Assembly: GCA_032622095.1 (NCBI GenBank) | Contig: CP136064.1 | Span: 43,540,989-43,604,988, forward strand | DNA: 64,000 bases | Reading direction: 5' to 3' | Source of the DNA: Siphonodentalium dalli | Lineage: Eukaryota; Mollusca; Scaphopoda; Gadilida; Siphonodentaliidae | Shown here: one piece after another, positions 47,500 to 58,484 of the stretch | Position numbering within the stretch: the stretch's first letter is position 1 | How the letters are laid out: each line of letters opens with the position of its first letter | Notes under the pieces: model-generated | Databases searched by the model: none | Seen by the model: only the letters and a program-made list of their open reading frames with translations | Told to the model about the DNA's origin: nothing | Translations under genes and position numbers: made by a program

Positions 47500-47874
47500 A
47501 TTTGCAGAATGAGGTCCCCGGAGGGTGAATTTAGTGACGCTATACTGGGGACCTCATTCTGCTTAGGCCTCATCTTCTCTGAGAAAAATTTCTTTATTAT
47601 TATCAAATCTTCACATATATTATATTTATTTATTAGTTTAGTTTCTCTATACATCCCCAAATTTGCAGACGACACATACATAACCGAGGTTCCCAATGGG
47701 CGTACAGCACAATATTCACCATTTTGGGAACTTCAATCTGAGTCTGTGTCTCACATAGCAGATGAGGCCATGCAGCATGAGGTCCCAAGAGGGTGAAATT
47801 GGTTATGCTAGCCCGCTGCATATGCGGGATAGCGTCACTAAATTCAACCTCTGGGGGGCTCATTCTGCAAATGT
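47500..47874. mobile_element. 375-bp fold-back element (GCAGAATGAGGTCCCC ends)
   Basis: The left end (CATTTGCAGAATGAGGTCCC, then GGAGGGTGAATTTAGTGACG) mirrors the right end (GCGTCACTAAATTCAACCTC, then GCTCATTCTGCAAATG) over about 45 bp. A second, shorter inverted pair lies inside each end: ACTGGGGACCTCATTCTGC near 47,544 and GCAGCATGAGGTCCC near 47,773. The middle is AT-rich with no transposase. A solo relative lies at 2,115-2,196. Confidence 0.75.
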
Positions 47875-48597
47875 TCGTGAAAATAAGGATGGACGCGCGG
47901 GTCCAGCTCAAATACTTGTTTCCATAATATATTTACCCAGCCGTCAATGATCGACAAGAGCAAAAAACGGAATCGTTATCCCACTGCTAATTCCACGAAT
48001 TAAATGTCCATTTGTTCCAGCAGGTTACAATTTAATGAGTCGAGACATGGACATTTTCTGCTCTGGGAAGCTCTGGAACACGTCGTTAATTGCCAAATCC
48101 GATCGCGGAGACATCACACACACCCGCGACGTCTGTTATATGAAACGTCTGCGCATAAAATGCCAATCAGTTCCGATCAGTTGTGGAATTATTAGAAGAA
48201 TGTGTCATTTGATAAACCAATTATCCCTGACAACAGCGAATAGGCAGCATGCGCAAATTGTGTAAGGCGGTACTACTACATCATATACCTATGACACAAT
48301 GCATTTGACGTTCACTCCTATCATGGGAACTCAGATAGCTCACGTCCACAGGGACGGAAAAAGCAACAGACTACAACCACAGTTGGTTACATGTATGTTG
48401 CTCGGGGCGAATAGACTGTCGTCTGTCAGAGTATTATAGTGCCACGTGCAGAACAAATATATAAGTTGCATCGATCTACAAGATATACAGGTAGCAAGAT
48501 ACTACATGTTATACAAGATAGCCAAGTTGCATATTCTGTATATATAGATAATAAAGGTATAGTAATAAAAACAAAGTGTTGTTCTGCATGTTTCAGT
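47875..48597. other. Gene-free stretch
   Basis: Nothing recognisable. Small anonymous frames near 48,004-48,265 have no motif. Confidence 0.3.
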
Positions 48598-48890
48598 TAA
48601 TATGTATGAAATACTATTATAGGGCCACTTCCGAAAGCGACAAAATGTGCGATATTAGCGCATGTTTCGGCGCACTTTTTGTCACTTTCGGCGCTTTTGG
48701 CGCCGCCGAAACATATGCTAATGGCGCATTTTTTGTCGCTTTCGGCGCTTTCGGCACGCCGAAACATGCGCTAATATCGCACATTTTGTCGCTTTCGGCG
48801 CGTTACTAATGGCGATCCTTTTGTCGCTTTCGGTGCGCGCCGAAAGCGCCATTAGGAAGTGGCCCTAATAGTATTCCATAAATATGTCTA
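48598..48890. mobile_element. CpG-rich fold-back element (GGGCCACTTCC ends)
   Basis: The inverted ends of about 30 bp include AATACTATTA(TA)GGGCCACTTCC at the left and GGAAGTGGCCCTAATAGTAT at the right. Inside, CGAAAGCGACAAAATGTGCG with ATATTAGCGCATGTTTCGGC (from about 48,631) is mirrored by GCCGAAACATGCGCTAATAT with CGCACATTTTGTCGCTTTCG (to about 48,800). Several further TTTTGTCGCTTTCGG words follow. It is strongly GC- and CpG-rich in an AT-rich window. No coding is expected. Confidence 0.8.
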
Positions 48891-49089
48891 AACAATTCTT
48901 GACAAAACTTAATCGTGAATCGATTCGAAAACTTCGGCCCTCATATTAATTTCGATAAAGAGCAATACAATTCGCCAATATACTATACATTCATTACACA
49001 TACCAAACAAATGTTCTCCATATATACGTACGTGATTCGAACTCCCTTGAGTATTGTTCATATCAAGAATAAATAAAAAGGAACGTTCT

Positions 49090-49290
49090 TTAACCCTTTC
49101 TATACTAAACACTCATTGACGAGTGGTTCCCTTAGGAAATGTTCAGATAATAAGTTCAACAAACAACCATGCATGTTTGTTGAATTTATTATCTGAACAT
49201 TTCCCACCAAGGAATATGAATTCTCTGTACTTATATTATCATTTCGTCTGGCTGTCGTCTGCTCATATACCTTTAACATCACTCCAAATG
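49090..49290. mobile_element. TTAACCC MITE fragment
   Basis: TTAACCCTTTCTATACTAAA at 49,090 matches, inverted, the right end of the MITE at 3,073-3,264. CCCTTAGGAAATGTTCAGAT and AATTTATTATCTGAACATTT match its other subterminal part. TCTGTACTTATATTATCATT and GTCTGGCTGTCGTCTGC match its body. The order is rearranged, and the other outer end is not found. Confidence 0.5.
49135..49204. repeat. 70-nt hairpin, 30-bp stem and 10-nt loop
   Basis: GGAAATGTTCAGATAATAAG plus TTCAACAAAC pairs with GTTTGTTGAATTTATTATCT plus GAACATTTCC with a single G-T type mismatch; the loop is AACCATGCAT. It is derived from the TTAACCC MITE family. If transcribed, its size would resemble a microRNA or endo-siRNA precursor, but no expression evidence exists here. 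Confidence 0.75.
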
Positions 49291-49557
49291 AATATGTAGG
49301 TCTGTCGTACGGAGACTGTCGGATGTTACAAGGGAATTCTTTTTTATTTCATTAAAAACGAAATAAAAAAAAGTTCACTTGTGACCTCCCGGGCTCAATG
49401 CTTTCGTGTATCTATAACGATCCTTCTTTAACACCGTGACATGACAAAGGCGATACAATATACTATTGGTTTGACCTGAACAATGAAGATTGCGAGGTGC
49501 GTTGCTGAACATTTGGTCAAATTAAAACGAGTTAAAGATGCTGTGTCAAGTTTAGCC

Positions 49558-49797
49558 ATTTCGTGACGGGGGCTGCGCTTGTGCCAGTGCATTTCTTATA
49601 TATGCGAGTCTTCGATGGGGAGCCTCGCATATATAAGAAAATGCACTAAATTACAATGTCAATGTAAATATTGTTAGGCTAATGCATTGTCTTATATATA
49701 CGAGTCTCCCGTAGAGATCTTTATATACACGGGCAAGGTAAATAGTGTTAGGCCAATATATTATTTTATATATGCGAGACTCCAGTTATGGAAGGAT
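49558..49797. mobile_element. Diverged palindrome element (TGACGGGGGCT type)
   Basis: TTCGTGACGGGGGCTGCGCT leads to GTGCCAGTGCATTTCTTATA with a matching arm ending GAAAATGCAC (49,582-49,648). Then come two more degraded palindromes beginning GTTAGGCTAATGCATTGTCT and GTTAGGCCAATATATTATTT. The right edge is GTTATGGAAGGATTAA. Old, partly deleted copy. Confidence 0.55.
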
Positions 49798-50190
49798 TAA
49801 TCAATACTTTGTTTCCCTATATATGGATATTTATGCATACATTTACAATAACAACTTTCGGAGAAAAAAACACCAGCACATGTATATGTTTCGACCCCAG
49901 ATTACACACATAAGAAACTGTCAATATATAAATACGTTGATATATAGACGTGTGTCTAAATAGCGTGGTTCTCGGGCATTGTTAAAACAAATAGTTGTTT
50001 ACCCAAGTTAGACACCGATTGTTTATCCTGACAACGCGAAAACGGAAACAGCGGGAAGTAACTCTACACCACATAATACACTAGCGTCCCCTAGAGGTAA
50101 CCACGACAGTTACGGCCTCAGAATGCAGGGTATGATATCGTTACAAAAAAGCATCGCGATTATTTCCCGTCCATACTGTTTTGGTATTGC
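49798..50190. other. Gene-free stretch
   Basis: Nothing recognised before the minisatellite begins. Confidence 0.3.
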
Positions 50191-50366
50191 ATATTCATAT
50201 ACTGTTCACGTCGCCTATATTTCTCCGATTACATATTGTTTGCTATATCATCCTTGGAGAATTGGCTAACTGTTCACGTCGCCTATAACTCCGATTACAT
50301 ATTGTTTGCTATATAATCCTTGGAGAATTGGCTAACTGTTCACGTCGCCTATAACTCCGATTACAT
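50191..50366. repeat. 66-bp minisatellite, left part of a split array
   Basis: About 2.5 units of ATTACATATTGTTTGCTATA, TAATCCTTGGAGAATTGGCT, AACTGTTCACGTCGCCTATA, ACTCCG. The array stops at TTACAT, where the LINE begins, and resumes at 52,759. Confidence 0.9.
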
Positions 50367-50434
50367 CTGTATCTGTATCTGTAGTGTTACGTCGTATGAA
50401 CCAGTTCTGGCGTGTTACGACGGGTGTGGAGGCG

Positions 50435-51972
50435 CTAGATGTTTTCCTGTAGATACTCATGGAATGATGTTGTAGAGTCCAGGCTATCTAAGAATTTCCC
50501 GTCCAGCTGGTTCCAATCGATCTTTGCTCTAATAAACACTGAATGTTTGTATTCTTCCGTGTTTATTGTTTGCGGGAGTTCGAAGCATCTTTCGTGGTTT
50601 CGTATGAGATGCTGAGGGAATTTGGATGTTTCGTATCCCTCCAGGTGTTTGTTTTTCTTACGAACTCGTTTTAGAGAGTAGTTTGCATACTTTTGTGGGG
50701 GAATGGCTGGGAAGGCCCCGTCCACTACTTTGTGCAAGAATGTCAACCTGTTGGTTTTCCTCCTGGTCTCGAGTGGTTGGAATTTTAGGTCAATTAGCAT
50801 GTTTGTGACCGCACCCTCAAATCTGCTTCTATAGTCTTATTTGATGAAACGAGCTGCTCTTCTTTGGATTTTCTCAAGTTTATCGATGTTTCGTTTTTCG
50901 TATGGGTCCCATATTATATCTGCATATTCCATACTTGATCTTACTAGCGATATGTAGCTTAGCTTGCGTAGGTCTTCTGAGCAGTGCTTAAGGTTTCGTT
51001 GGAGGAAGCTAAGAGTGTATGGTGCTTTCCTTGAGATGTTCTTGATCTGGGAACTCCAATCCATGTTATTTGTGAGTGTCACTCCGAGGTACGGATGTTC
51101 GTTGACCTCTGCGAGTACCTCGTTGTTTAGTGTGTAGTAGTAATTGGATTTTTTCTTGATTGATAGGATATGGCATTTCTTGGTGTTAAACTTCATACCC
51201 CAGGTGTTGGCCCAAACGTTCAGTGTGTTTAAATCTTTCTGCATTTTGAGGTGATCCTTAAACGATGATATTTCTTGGTATAATAGGCAGTCGTCTGCAA
51301 AGAGGCGGATTTTTGAGGCGATGTCATTTGGTAGGTCGTTGATATGACATAGGAATAGCAACGGGCCTAGCACTGTTCCTTGGGGTACACCAGATTCTAC
51401 ATGTACCTCCTCTGATTGTTTCCCGTCGATTACTACCTTCATTTTCCGATTTTGTAGGAAGGAGCTCATCCAGTTGTGCAGCTGGCCTCTGATGCCATAA
51501 TGTTGCAGTTTGTGAAGCAATTTACGGTGAGGCACCGTATCAAATGCCTTAGAAAAGTCCAGGATGGCAACATCAACTTGTTTGCCGTTGTCGAATGACT
51601 GTAATATGTCATCAGTTGTTACTGCTAGTTGAGTTACGCAAGAGTACTTTGACCGGAAACCATGGTTGAGTGAAGTGAGGATTTTGTGTTCTTCTAGGTG
51701 GTTAATGATGTGGCTGTATATGATATGTTCTAGCAGCTTGCACGGAACGGAGGTCAGCGAGACGGGGCGGTAGTTCTCAGCATTATGTTTGTCACCTTTC
51801 TTATATATGCTGGATATGTTGGCTGATCTCCAATCCAGAGGTAGTGTGCCTGTCTTCAATGAGCAGTTGAATATTTTTGTTAGTGGGTTTGCCAGCTCTG
51901 TTGCACATTCTTTGAGAACTAGGTTCGGCAGGTTTTCAGGGCCTGGTGCTTTGTGTGTTTTATTTAACCTGT
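50435..51972 (-). pseudogene. LINE ORF2 reverse transcriptase and C-terminal region
   Basis: One frame runs from about 51,970 to 50,435, broken by a single in-frame TAA at about 50,837. From the N-terminal side it shows HKAPGPENLPN, then NYRPVSLTS, HGFRSKYSC, and the catalytic LDFSKAFDTVP. After these come GVPQGTVLGPLLF, LFADDCLLY (the metal-binding FADD) and NTKKCHIL. After them come SLVRSSMEYADIIWDP and IQRRAARFIK, the stop, and the C-terminal LETRRKTNRL. The enzyme copies element RNA at the nicked target. All catalytic motifs are present, so the copy died by few mutations. Numbered from the 340-codon core, LDFSKAFD is at residues 100-107 and FADD at 187-190. Confidence 0.92.
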
Positions 51973-52758
51973 TTCAATAATCTCTCTACCACTTCTTTGT
52001 CGATGGTTAATTCTTCTATGTCATCCGTGGGTTTGGTGTTCATTGTTGGCATTTCTTCTCCTTGTGGTTCGTGCGTGAAGACTGATCTGAATTGTTGTAA
52101 TAGGATGTTGGCTTTCCCTTCTGAGCTGGTTTATAATTTCCCCTTTATCTTCAGTGGAGTGACGCCAATTGAGTCGTTCTTTTTTGACTTGACGTAGCTC
52201 CAAAATGGTTTGCTGTTATTGTTGGTTATGTGTTTTTGTTTATGTGTCTCCACTCTTCGTGTCTAATCATCTTTTTGCATTCCCTTTGTATTAGTTTATA
52301 GTTGTCCCATTTGCCTGTCTTTTTGGCCCGGATATACATTCGTTGTTTCTTCCTCAACATTCGCTTAACTCGATGGTTGATCCATGGTGCACTCCGATTT
52401 TTCCTGATCATTTTAGATGGAACATTTTTGTCAACAGTGTTGTGGATGGCTTCTTTGAATATCGTCCAGAGTGTTTCTATATCTGCGTCATTTTGTGATT
52501 CGGTGATGATGGTGTTGTTCATCTGTTTGAGATAAGATTTTATGGCTCCCCAATTTGCTCTATTGAAGCTGTAGGATTTTCTCGGTATTGATGGCTGGTA
52601 TTGCGGTTTGATCTCCATGTCTGTGACCACAATGTTATGGTCCGAGATGCCTGGTATTGTGTCGACGGTCTTCACTAGTGATGGAGTTGAAACAAATACA
52701 AGATCAAGGTTGTTATTCTCTCGTGTTGGTTTCATTTGCAATTGGGAGAGATGCTGGT
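51973..52758 (-). pseudogene. LINE ORF2 endonuclease tail and linker, frameshifted
   Basis: From 52,758 the frame reads QLQMKPTREN, LDLVFVS and GISDHNIVV (the last endonuclease box with catalytic Asp-His), then a basic linker with APWINHRVKRM and IQRECKKMIR. It closes at 52,226. The neighbouring frame continues with SKPFWSYVKS, a stop, then LLQQFRSVFTHEPQG and VVERLLKQV up to about 51,973, where a further frameshift leads into the reverse transcriptase frame. Most of the endonuclease is missing because the element is 5'-truncated. Confidence 0.85.
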
Positions 52759-53153
52759 CATATTGTTTGCTATATAATCCTTGGAGAATTGGCTAACTGT
52801 TCACGTCGCCTATAACTCCGATTACATATTGTTTGCTATATCATCCTTGGAGAATTGGCTAACTGTTCACGTCGCCTATAACTCCGATTACATATTGTTT
52901 GCTATATAATCCTTGGAGAATTGGCTAACTGTTCACGTCGCCTATAACTCCGATTACATATTGTTTGCTATATAATCCTTGGAGAATTGGCTAACTGTTC
53001 ACGTCGCCTATAACTCCGATTACATATTGTTTGTTATATCATCCTTGGAGAATTGGCTAACTGTTCACGTCGCCTATAACTCCGATTACATATTGTTTGC
53101 TATATAATCCTTGGAGTATTTATTGGCTGACTGTTCACGTCGCCTATAACTCG
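52759..53153. repeat. 66-bp minisatellite, right part of a split array
   Basis: Six units, the first five at a strict 66-bp period (e.g. starts at 52,821 and 52,887), then a slightly altered last unit (GGAGTATTTATTGGCTGA). Same sequence and orientation as 50,191-50,366. Confidence 0.95.
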
Positions 53154-54459
53154 GAAACCAAGCATCTCCATTACACCGCGTTATAACCGGGCTATAGAGG
53201 TTACACGTGTGTAAATGTTTTCCATTGTCCTCAGTGCATACGTTTTAGCGTATACTATAGTACTGTTTATAATATAAATCGTAGGTCCAACATTTTTTTT
53301 AAATTTGAAAGATTGACATTTGCGGAAACTTTTTATGCAAAATAATCATGTCCGTCTAGCAGGGAATTCGCATTTAAATCTTGGGTTTTCGTAACTAGTG
53401 TCAGAACCGTACTAAAAATGTCAAATTTTAGACCACACCACAAAATTCATACAAAGGGTTAATTCATGTGCCAAGAGGTGTGATGTATTTTTTATGCAAA
53501 AGACATACAAGGGTATTGACCAATCAGGGCCCAGTGTCTATTTTGTTCTCTCCTATATATCCGCCAGATGTCACTCCGAACCATATTTACACCAGTGTAA
53601 CCTTGTGTGTGCACACGATGTCCCTTTGTGTGCTTTTTGGAAGCAGGGATTGTATAAATGTACCCATATTATTCTATGTGTAATATAAATGTCCATTTCA
53701 GTCCAAACTTTTAGCCACAAATACATGTATATAGGAACGTTCGCGACTGTTGCAAAATATTTGTCTAACAACAAAAATATTTGTTTCCCCGCTAATTATT
53801 GGTTGGAATATCAAATCATGAGGACAATTTCAACATATTTTTGTTGTAAAATTTCCGACTGTTGGAACATGTGGACCAACGTGGGAAGGTGAGACACTCC
53901 ACAGTCAAATACTCTGCCCTGTTGCCACGCCCATGCCATAGACTTATAATGATTGTGCTATCTCAACCACTCAAGGTGACAGCATATGGACCCGGGCGGG
54001 AACTGGGGGGGGGGGGGGGTGGGGGGTCCGGAGCACATGGTATAAATGCTATATTAAATAGCATATCAGTAAAAAAAACACATTCAGGTACGTATATATG
54101 TCTTAATTGTGGTTGATGTATATCACGATCTGATATCACCACATATCTATCGTGACTTACGTGAATTTACTGGTATCTCTACGTGCATCTGTTCCGTGTG
54201 TAATATGCACGGTACATTCAGAACATAAAATACTATATGTACTACCGCAATTACCATATGCATGTGCATGGACCTCTCGGAGGTGGCTATCATAAGCATC
54301 CACTTAGAATATATCACACTTGTAGACATTTGTTACACATTGCCGCTGTTTCATGACGTAGAGTCCAATTGAATTTGGAGTAATAGCTTGTGATTTGTCG
54401 ATCTGTTATTGATTCCAGACCTGATGATTAGGTCATTCTCTGTTTCTCTTCCACAACAA
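53154..54459. other. Gene-free stretch with poly-G run
   Basis: A G run at about 54,005-54,027 (GGGGGGG with one T). No gene or known repeat is recognised. Confidence 0.35.
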
Positions 54460-54858
54460 TTAACCCTTTACCCAACAGAAGGGCCCTGTGCCAATGCATT
54501 CTCTTATATATGCGAGTCGACCATAGGTCGCCTCGCATATATAAGAGAATGCATTGGCTTAACACATTAAAAATTATAAAATTGTTAAAGAATGTAAGAA
54601 AAATGGTAAAAAGTGTTAAAAAAAGATTTTTTTTAGGCCAATGCATTCTCTTATATATGCGAGGCGACCTATGGTCGACTCGCATATATAAGAGAATGCA
54701 TTGGCACAGGGCATAACTGTAACTATCACAATGTGGTCAAGGAGCCGGTTCCAATGATATCCATATTTGTATGGTTCTATTGAGACAGACCGAAGATATT
54801 TTAGGCTGTTGAAGCTTTATTTGGCCGGTTTTGGCCGGTTTGTTGGGTAAAGGGTTAA
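54460..54858. mobile_element. TTAA palindrome element, TTAACCCTTTACCC family, copy 2
   Basis: Mirror orientation of 12,677-13,126: short arm (TTAACCCTTTACCCAACAGA, AGGGCCCTGTGCC), two 67-nt palindromes, GGCACAGGG, then the long arm (TCACAATGTGGTCAAGGAGC, ATATTTTAGGCTGTTGAAGC) ending TGTTGGGTAAAGGGTTAA. TTAA is at both ends. The middle segment has the same orientation relative to the long arm as in copy 1 but is shorter. Confidence 0.88.
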
Positions 54859-55162
54859 CCTTGATTCGGTATGTTTGACTTGTTGGTTTATTAAGTAGAT
54901 TACGTTGTCAAACACCGATGTCGGATAGAGTTCAAAGTGGTGAACGGCATCCCAATTAATGCGAGCATCCCACAGAACTAATCACGGCTGGTTAGAGTGT
55001 TGCTGTGTCATCGTTATAACCTGTATCATCTAACGTTTGGGTAAAGACTGCCGAAAAAGTTGCAGATAGAGCTTAGCGATCAGACTTTGAGCAAGATGGC
55101 GCAACGTGTGCGGTAATTTCCTTTGAGCAATGGCGCTCGCGAGCAATCACACGTCAAACATG

Positions 55163-55430
55163 ATATGTATCAGCCTGTTCTCATGAAAATAAGCTCATAA
55201 TGAACTTATTACAAAAATACACATAAGCCCATATCGGCATTATTTGAATCTGAATTATGGTCTATACCAACCTAAATCGACTCACCAGATGTAAACTCTT
55301 TATATTGTGTTTTCACTTTAGCCCGCGCCATAAAATGGAATGTCATTATAAGTCTCATATAGGCTAATTTAGGAATAAAATAAGTGCAATATGAACCGAT
55401 TTGCACTATGATATATTGAGTGATCCTTTC
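55163..55430 (-). repeat. GAGCG-box dispersed repeat, copy 4
   Basis: CAGCCTGTTCTCATGAAAAT and AAGCCCATATCGGCATTATT form the end seen also at 34,030 and 59,730. The inverse box (AAACTCTTTATATTGTGTTT with CACTTTAGCCCGCGCCA) and TAGGAATAAAATAAG follow in the order expected for reverse orientation. Confidence 0.65.
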
Positions 55431-55768
55431 AAAGAATAGATACATTCGCATTTCTGATTCGAGTTCTGACTGCCGGTCGGTTTCGATCATCTTGTCGTGA
55501 AAATCCCAGGACTTAGCATGCCCGGTGATCTGATTACTGCATGGCCTCAGTGGATTCTGGATTCGTCTGAAATTCCCACCGAGACCGGACTCGTAGTTCG
55601 CTCAATGAACATGGATTCGTGGAGACCTGTCTGAAATGATCGATCCATCGTTCAGGCAGCCACTTGCATTTTTTTTTATTTCCATGCTGCACTGGCCCGG
55701 TTCTGTTCGGGCCCCGCTACCGACCGTTACCTGGATGCTGGAGACCGCCAGCAAAAACTCCACCCCCA

Positions 55769-56213
55769 TTAACCCTCTCATGACGGGGGCTCCTGAATTT
55801 TTGCGAAAACCCTGTGCCAATGCATTCTCTTATATATGCGAGTCGACCATATGTCGCCTCGCATATATAAGAGAATGCATCGGCCTAACAAATTTTATAT
55901 TATTTTTTATAATTGTTAAAGAATGTAAGAAAAAAAAGAAGATAAACAATTGTTAATGAATGTAAGAAATAATGATAAACCATGATAACAAATTGTTTAT
56001 GAATGTAAGAAAAAAATGATAAAAAATTGTGAAAGAATGTAAGAAAAATAAAATTTGTTAAAGAATGTAAGAACAAATATGATCAAAAATGGTTAGGCCA
56101 ATGCATTCTCTTATATGTGCGAGGCGACCTTGTCGACTCGCATATATAAGAGAGTGAATTGGCACAGGGTATTTAATGTTGCGCCAGCGCAGCTCCCGTC
56201 ACGAAAGGGTTAA
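55769..56213. mobile_element. TTAA palindrome element, TTAACCCTCTCATGACGG family
   Basis: TTAACCCTCTCATGACGGGG (left) and CTCCCGTCACGAAAGGGTTAA-type right end (starts AGCTCCCGTCACG), with TTAA at both ends. GCGAAAACCCTGTGCC leads into the palindrome at about 55,817-55,883. The middle is (AAATTGTTAAAGAATGTAAG)n-like, and the second palindrome (about 56,097-56,161) has a 5-base deletion at its centre and one arm mutated (AGAGTGAATTGG). The subterminal TTAATGTTGCGCCAGCGCAG matches the solo end at 8,581. Confidence 0.85.
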
Positions 56214-56639
56214 CGCGGCTACAAAGAAGCGGGTACGGACGACACCATCTCAGGTCGACCGTCAGATTGAATGGAAGAAGAGGCTACTGGCGTCACACCA
56301 GCGGCCTTTCCTATCCAGCCGCACAGCCCGCCATCGCGGCAATAGTAACGTGAAAGAGACCGTGAATCCGCCATCAGCTTCAGTGCGGTTTGAAGTTCAT
56401 CTGGAATTACCACCACTCACAGCGGCGCAGCCAATGCAGAGCTGGAACCACCCAAGGTTCTCCACCGGAATACTCCAACCTACATCGCTGCGGAGTCTTC
56501 ACCACACAGGGAGTGCAACCGTTTGAGCAACGGCTTGCAGAACTATATCTGGACAGATGCCGACCGCTACCTGATACGGCAACACAAAATACAACCGGAT
56601 TCCTTAATTAACAACACAGAGAACGGCACCAAGACTACT
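56214..56639. other. Unassigned GC-richer stretch
   Basis: Less AT-rich than its surroundings and open in two overlapping plus frames (up to 56,526 and 56,611) without a recognised motif. Frequent CCACC/CAGC words could be eroded coding sequence of an element protein, but I cannot name it. Confidence 0.25.
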
Positions 56640-57260
56640 CCATGGGATGCCACCTCAACAGTTCTGATATTCTGTGTCTCGCGCTTGCTTTATTTTTCTG
56701 TCCATGATAATTTTATAGCTTGCAATGTCGTCTTTTAACATCGCCTTACTAACGTCATAATCACGCTTGGTTCGGTTAAAATATTTTCTCGCCTTTAATT
56801 CTTCATTCGGTGTGGAACCAAAATTTATTCTGACGCGCCTTTTCGGACGTATTTTTTCGATTATGATAAGTTCCCAATATTTGGTCGGCCGCTGCCATCA
56901 ATGTTCGAGTTATAGGCTCACACAGTTCATCAATACTTGACTGACTGACATTTCACTCCCGATCGAGGTTATCAAATGTATCGAAAATACGCGTAATGCG
57001 ATCAAGTTCGATATTACTAGAACATAAGAATCCCCAGTATATATATGTGGATCCCACCGTTTTATTTTCCCCTCACGGTCAACCTGAGCGTATGTATATC
57101 GTTGACATTATCGCCAAATACTTTGGAATTAGTAAATTTAAAACCAAGTGTATGCTCAATGAATATCAGAGAATAGAGGTCAATGTGGAAATTTTCAACA
57201 ATTTTCAAAGTGTTTTCGATCCCATCACGTAATCTATAATCGTGCGATCAGATGATGTAA
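56640..57260 (-). pseudogene. Decayed LINE ORF2: endonuclease end and linker
   Basis: Reading the minus strand with interruptions gives TIIDYVM, SKTL, VENFHIDLYS near 57,180-57,240. Then come SIDELC, ITRTLMAAADQIL near 56,870-56,940, and FWFHTE with, after a frameshift, YFNRTKRDYDVSKAMLKDD near 56,710-56,800. This series (V-V-D-Y endonuclease stretch, then W-F-x-x-E-C-like basic linker) is usual between endonuclease and reverse transcriptase in invertebrate LINEs. There are many stops, and no reverse transcriptase follows. Confidence 0.55.
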
Positions 57261-58295
57261 TCACATATCTCGTTCATAAATGGCAATTTCATAAATTTAC
57301 ACATTCCTATCCATAGCTCTTAACCTCACCTCTCTCTTGGGCGACTCTCGGCGGGGCCTGAAATGTCTTACTGTTACAACGGAAGTAAGATTAGACTCCG
57401 AGCTGTCTCACGGTAGCTCCGAAATGTGTCCTGTGTGGCTGATTTGAGATGGCTTTCTTGTAGCTTTTATTTTCGTCCCTAATAAATTACTTCAATTAAC
57501 GCGCTATCTTCTGGGACTAACCGTATAGGTCACCTCATTATTTATTTTTGAGTTGACACCTGTAATGTCTCCTGTGTTCCGATGACGTCTGGCATACATT
57601 ATACTTGCGTCGTAAACCACGGCTTAAAGTTGTTTACAATGGCACCATTCTACTTAAAAGCACAAACGTCTCGTGGGTGAACAACACTTTTAGTAAATTA
57701 AGCACGTGGTCATGCAAGTTGATAGCGCATCAGGCCACAGCGGGCAGTCTAGCGCTGGCGAAGCTGGTTCTAACCCCGATATGGGCGTATGTGTGATCTA
57801 CACGAAATGAGGGTAACATGCACCATGTCCGTATCTGGGCAAATTTGTCAGCAACTTTTCGGGTGTCGGTCGTTTCGACGCGCAGTGGAGTGATTTCCAG
57901 GTGAACTTCGCCCTCCGCACGGACTTTCAATCACAAAAAAAAATGGTTGTCGTGATATATGGCCTCGCGTTGGAATCGACGACCAACTCCTAATAAACAG
58001 AAACATAAACCACAGTAACCGTCCACAGCCGACTGTCGATCCGACTACGGTCAGTACGGTGTCCGATTTTAGTAGCGGTCATTTGTGACATGCGGATTTT
58101 GTAGAACTTAAATAGCAGTCATGTGCTTCTTGTAGAAAAAACTATACAGCCACGTGAAGAATATGTCTTATCTTATTATAAAGCTTGGCGACGCTCTGTA
58201 TCGTTAGGTATGAACACGTTACGGTACTTTATTATGTGTCTCTTGAAGATTGGGTATCCCATCTCTGAAATGTATGTATAGATATCAAATACTAT
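57261..58295. other. Gene-free stretch
   Basis: No recognisable gene. Small anonymous frames at 57,605-57,930 have no motif. Confidence 0.3.
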
Positions 58296-58484
58296 TTTTG
58301 AGTCACATATATTAGTCACAGATACTAGTCACATATACTAATCACAGATACAAGTCACAAATAAGTCGTAGATACTAGTCACTGATACTAGTCACATATA
58401 CTGGTCACATATACTAGTCACATATACCAGTCACAAATACTAGTCACAGATACCAGTCACAGATACCAGTCACAGATACTATAG
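58296..58484. repeat. 13-bp degenerate tandem repeat
   Basis: Repeats of AGTCACAGATAC(C/T) and AGTCACATATACT, at first irregular and then three clean copies at the right end. About 14 units. Confidence 0.85.

Larger units (their letters stand above)
50367..52758 (-). mobile_element. LINE inserted in the 66-bp minisatellite, 5'-truncated
   Basis: The element is exactly bordered by minisatellite on both sides. Its 3' end (left) is a short hexanucleotide tail, CTACAGATACAGATACAG on the minus strand. Its 5' end (right) begins inside the endonuclease, showing typical 5' truncation by incomplete reverse transcription. CAT is present at both junctions (50,364-50,366 and 52,759-52,761), a possible 3-bp target duplication, although it may be chance. 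The protein type is Jockey/CR1-like. ORF2 is interrupted by at least two frameshifts and two stops. Confidence 0.9.
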
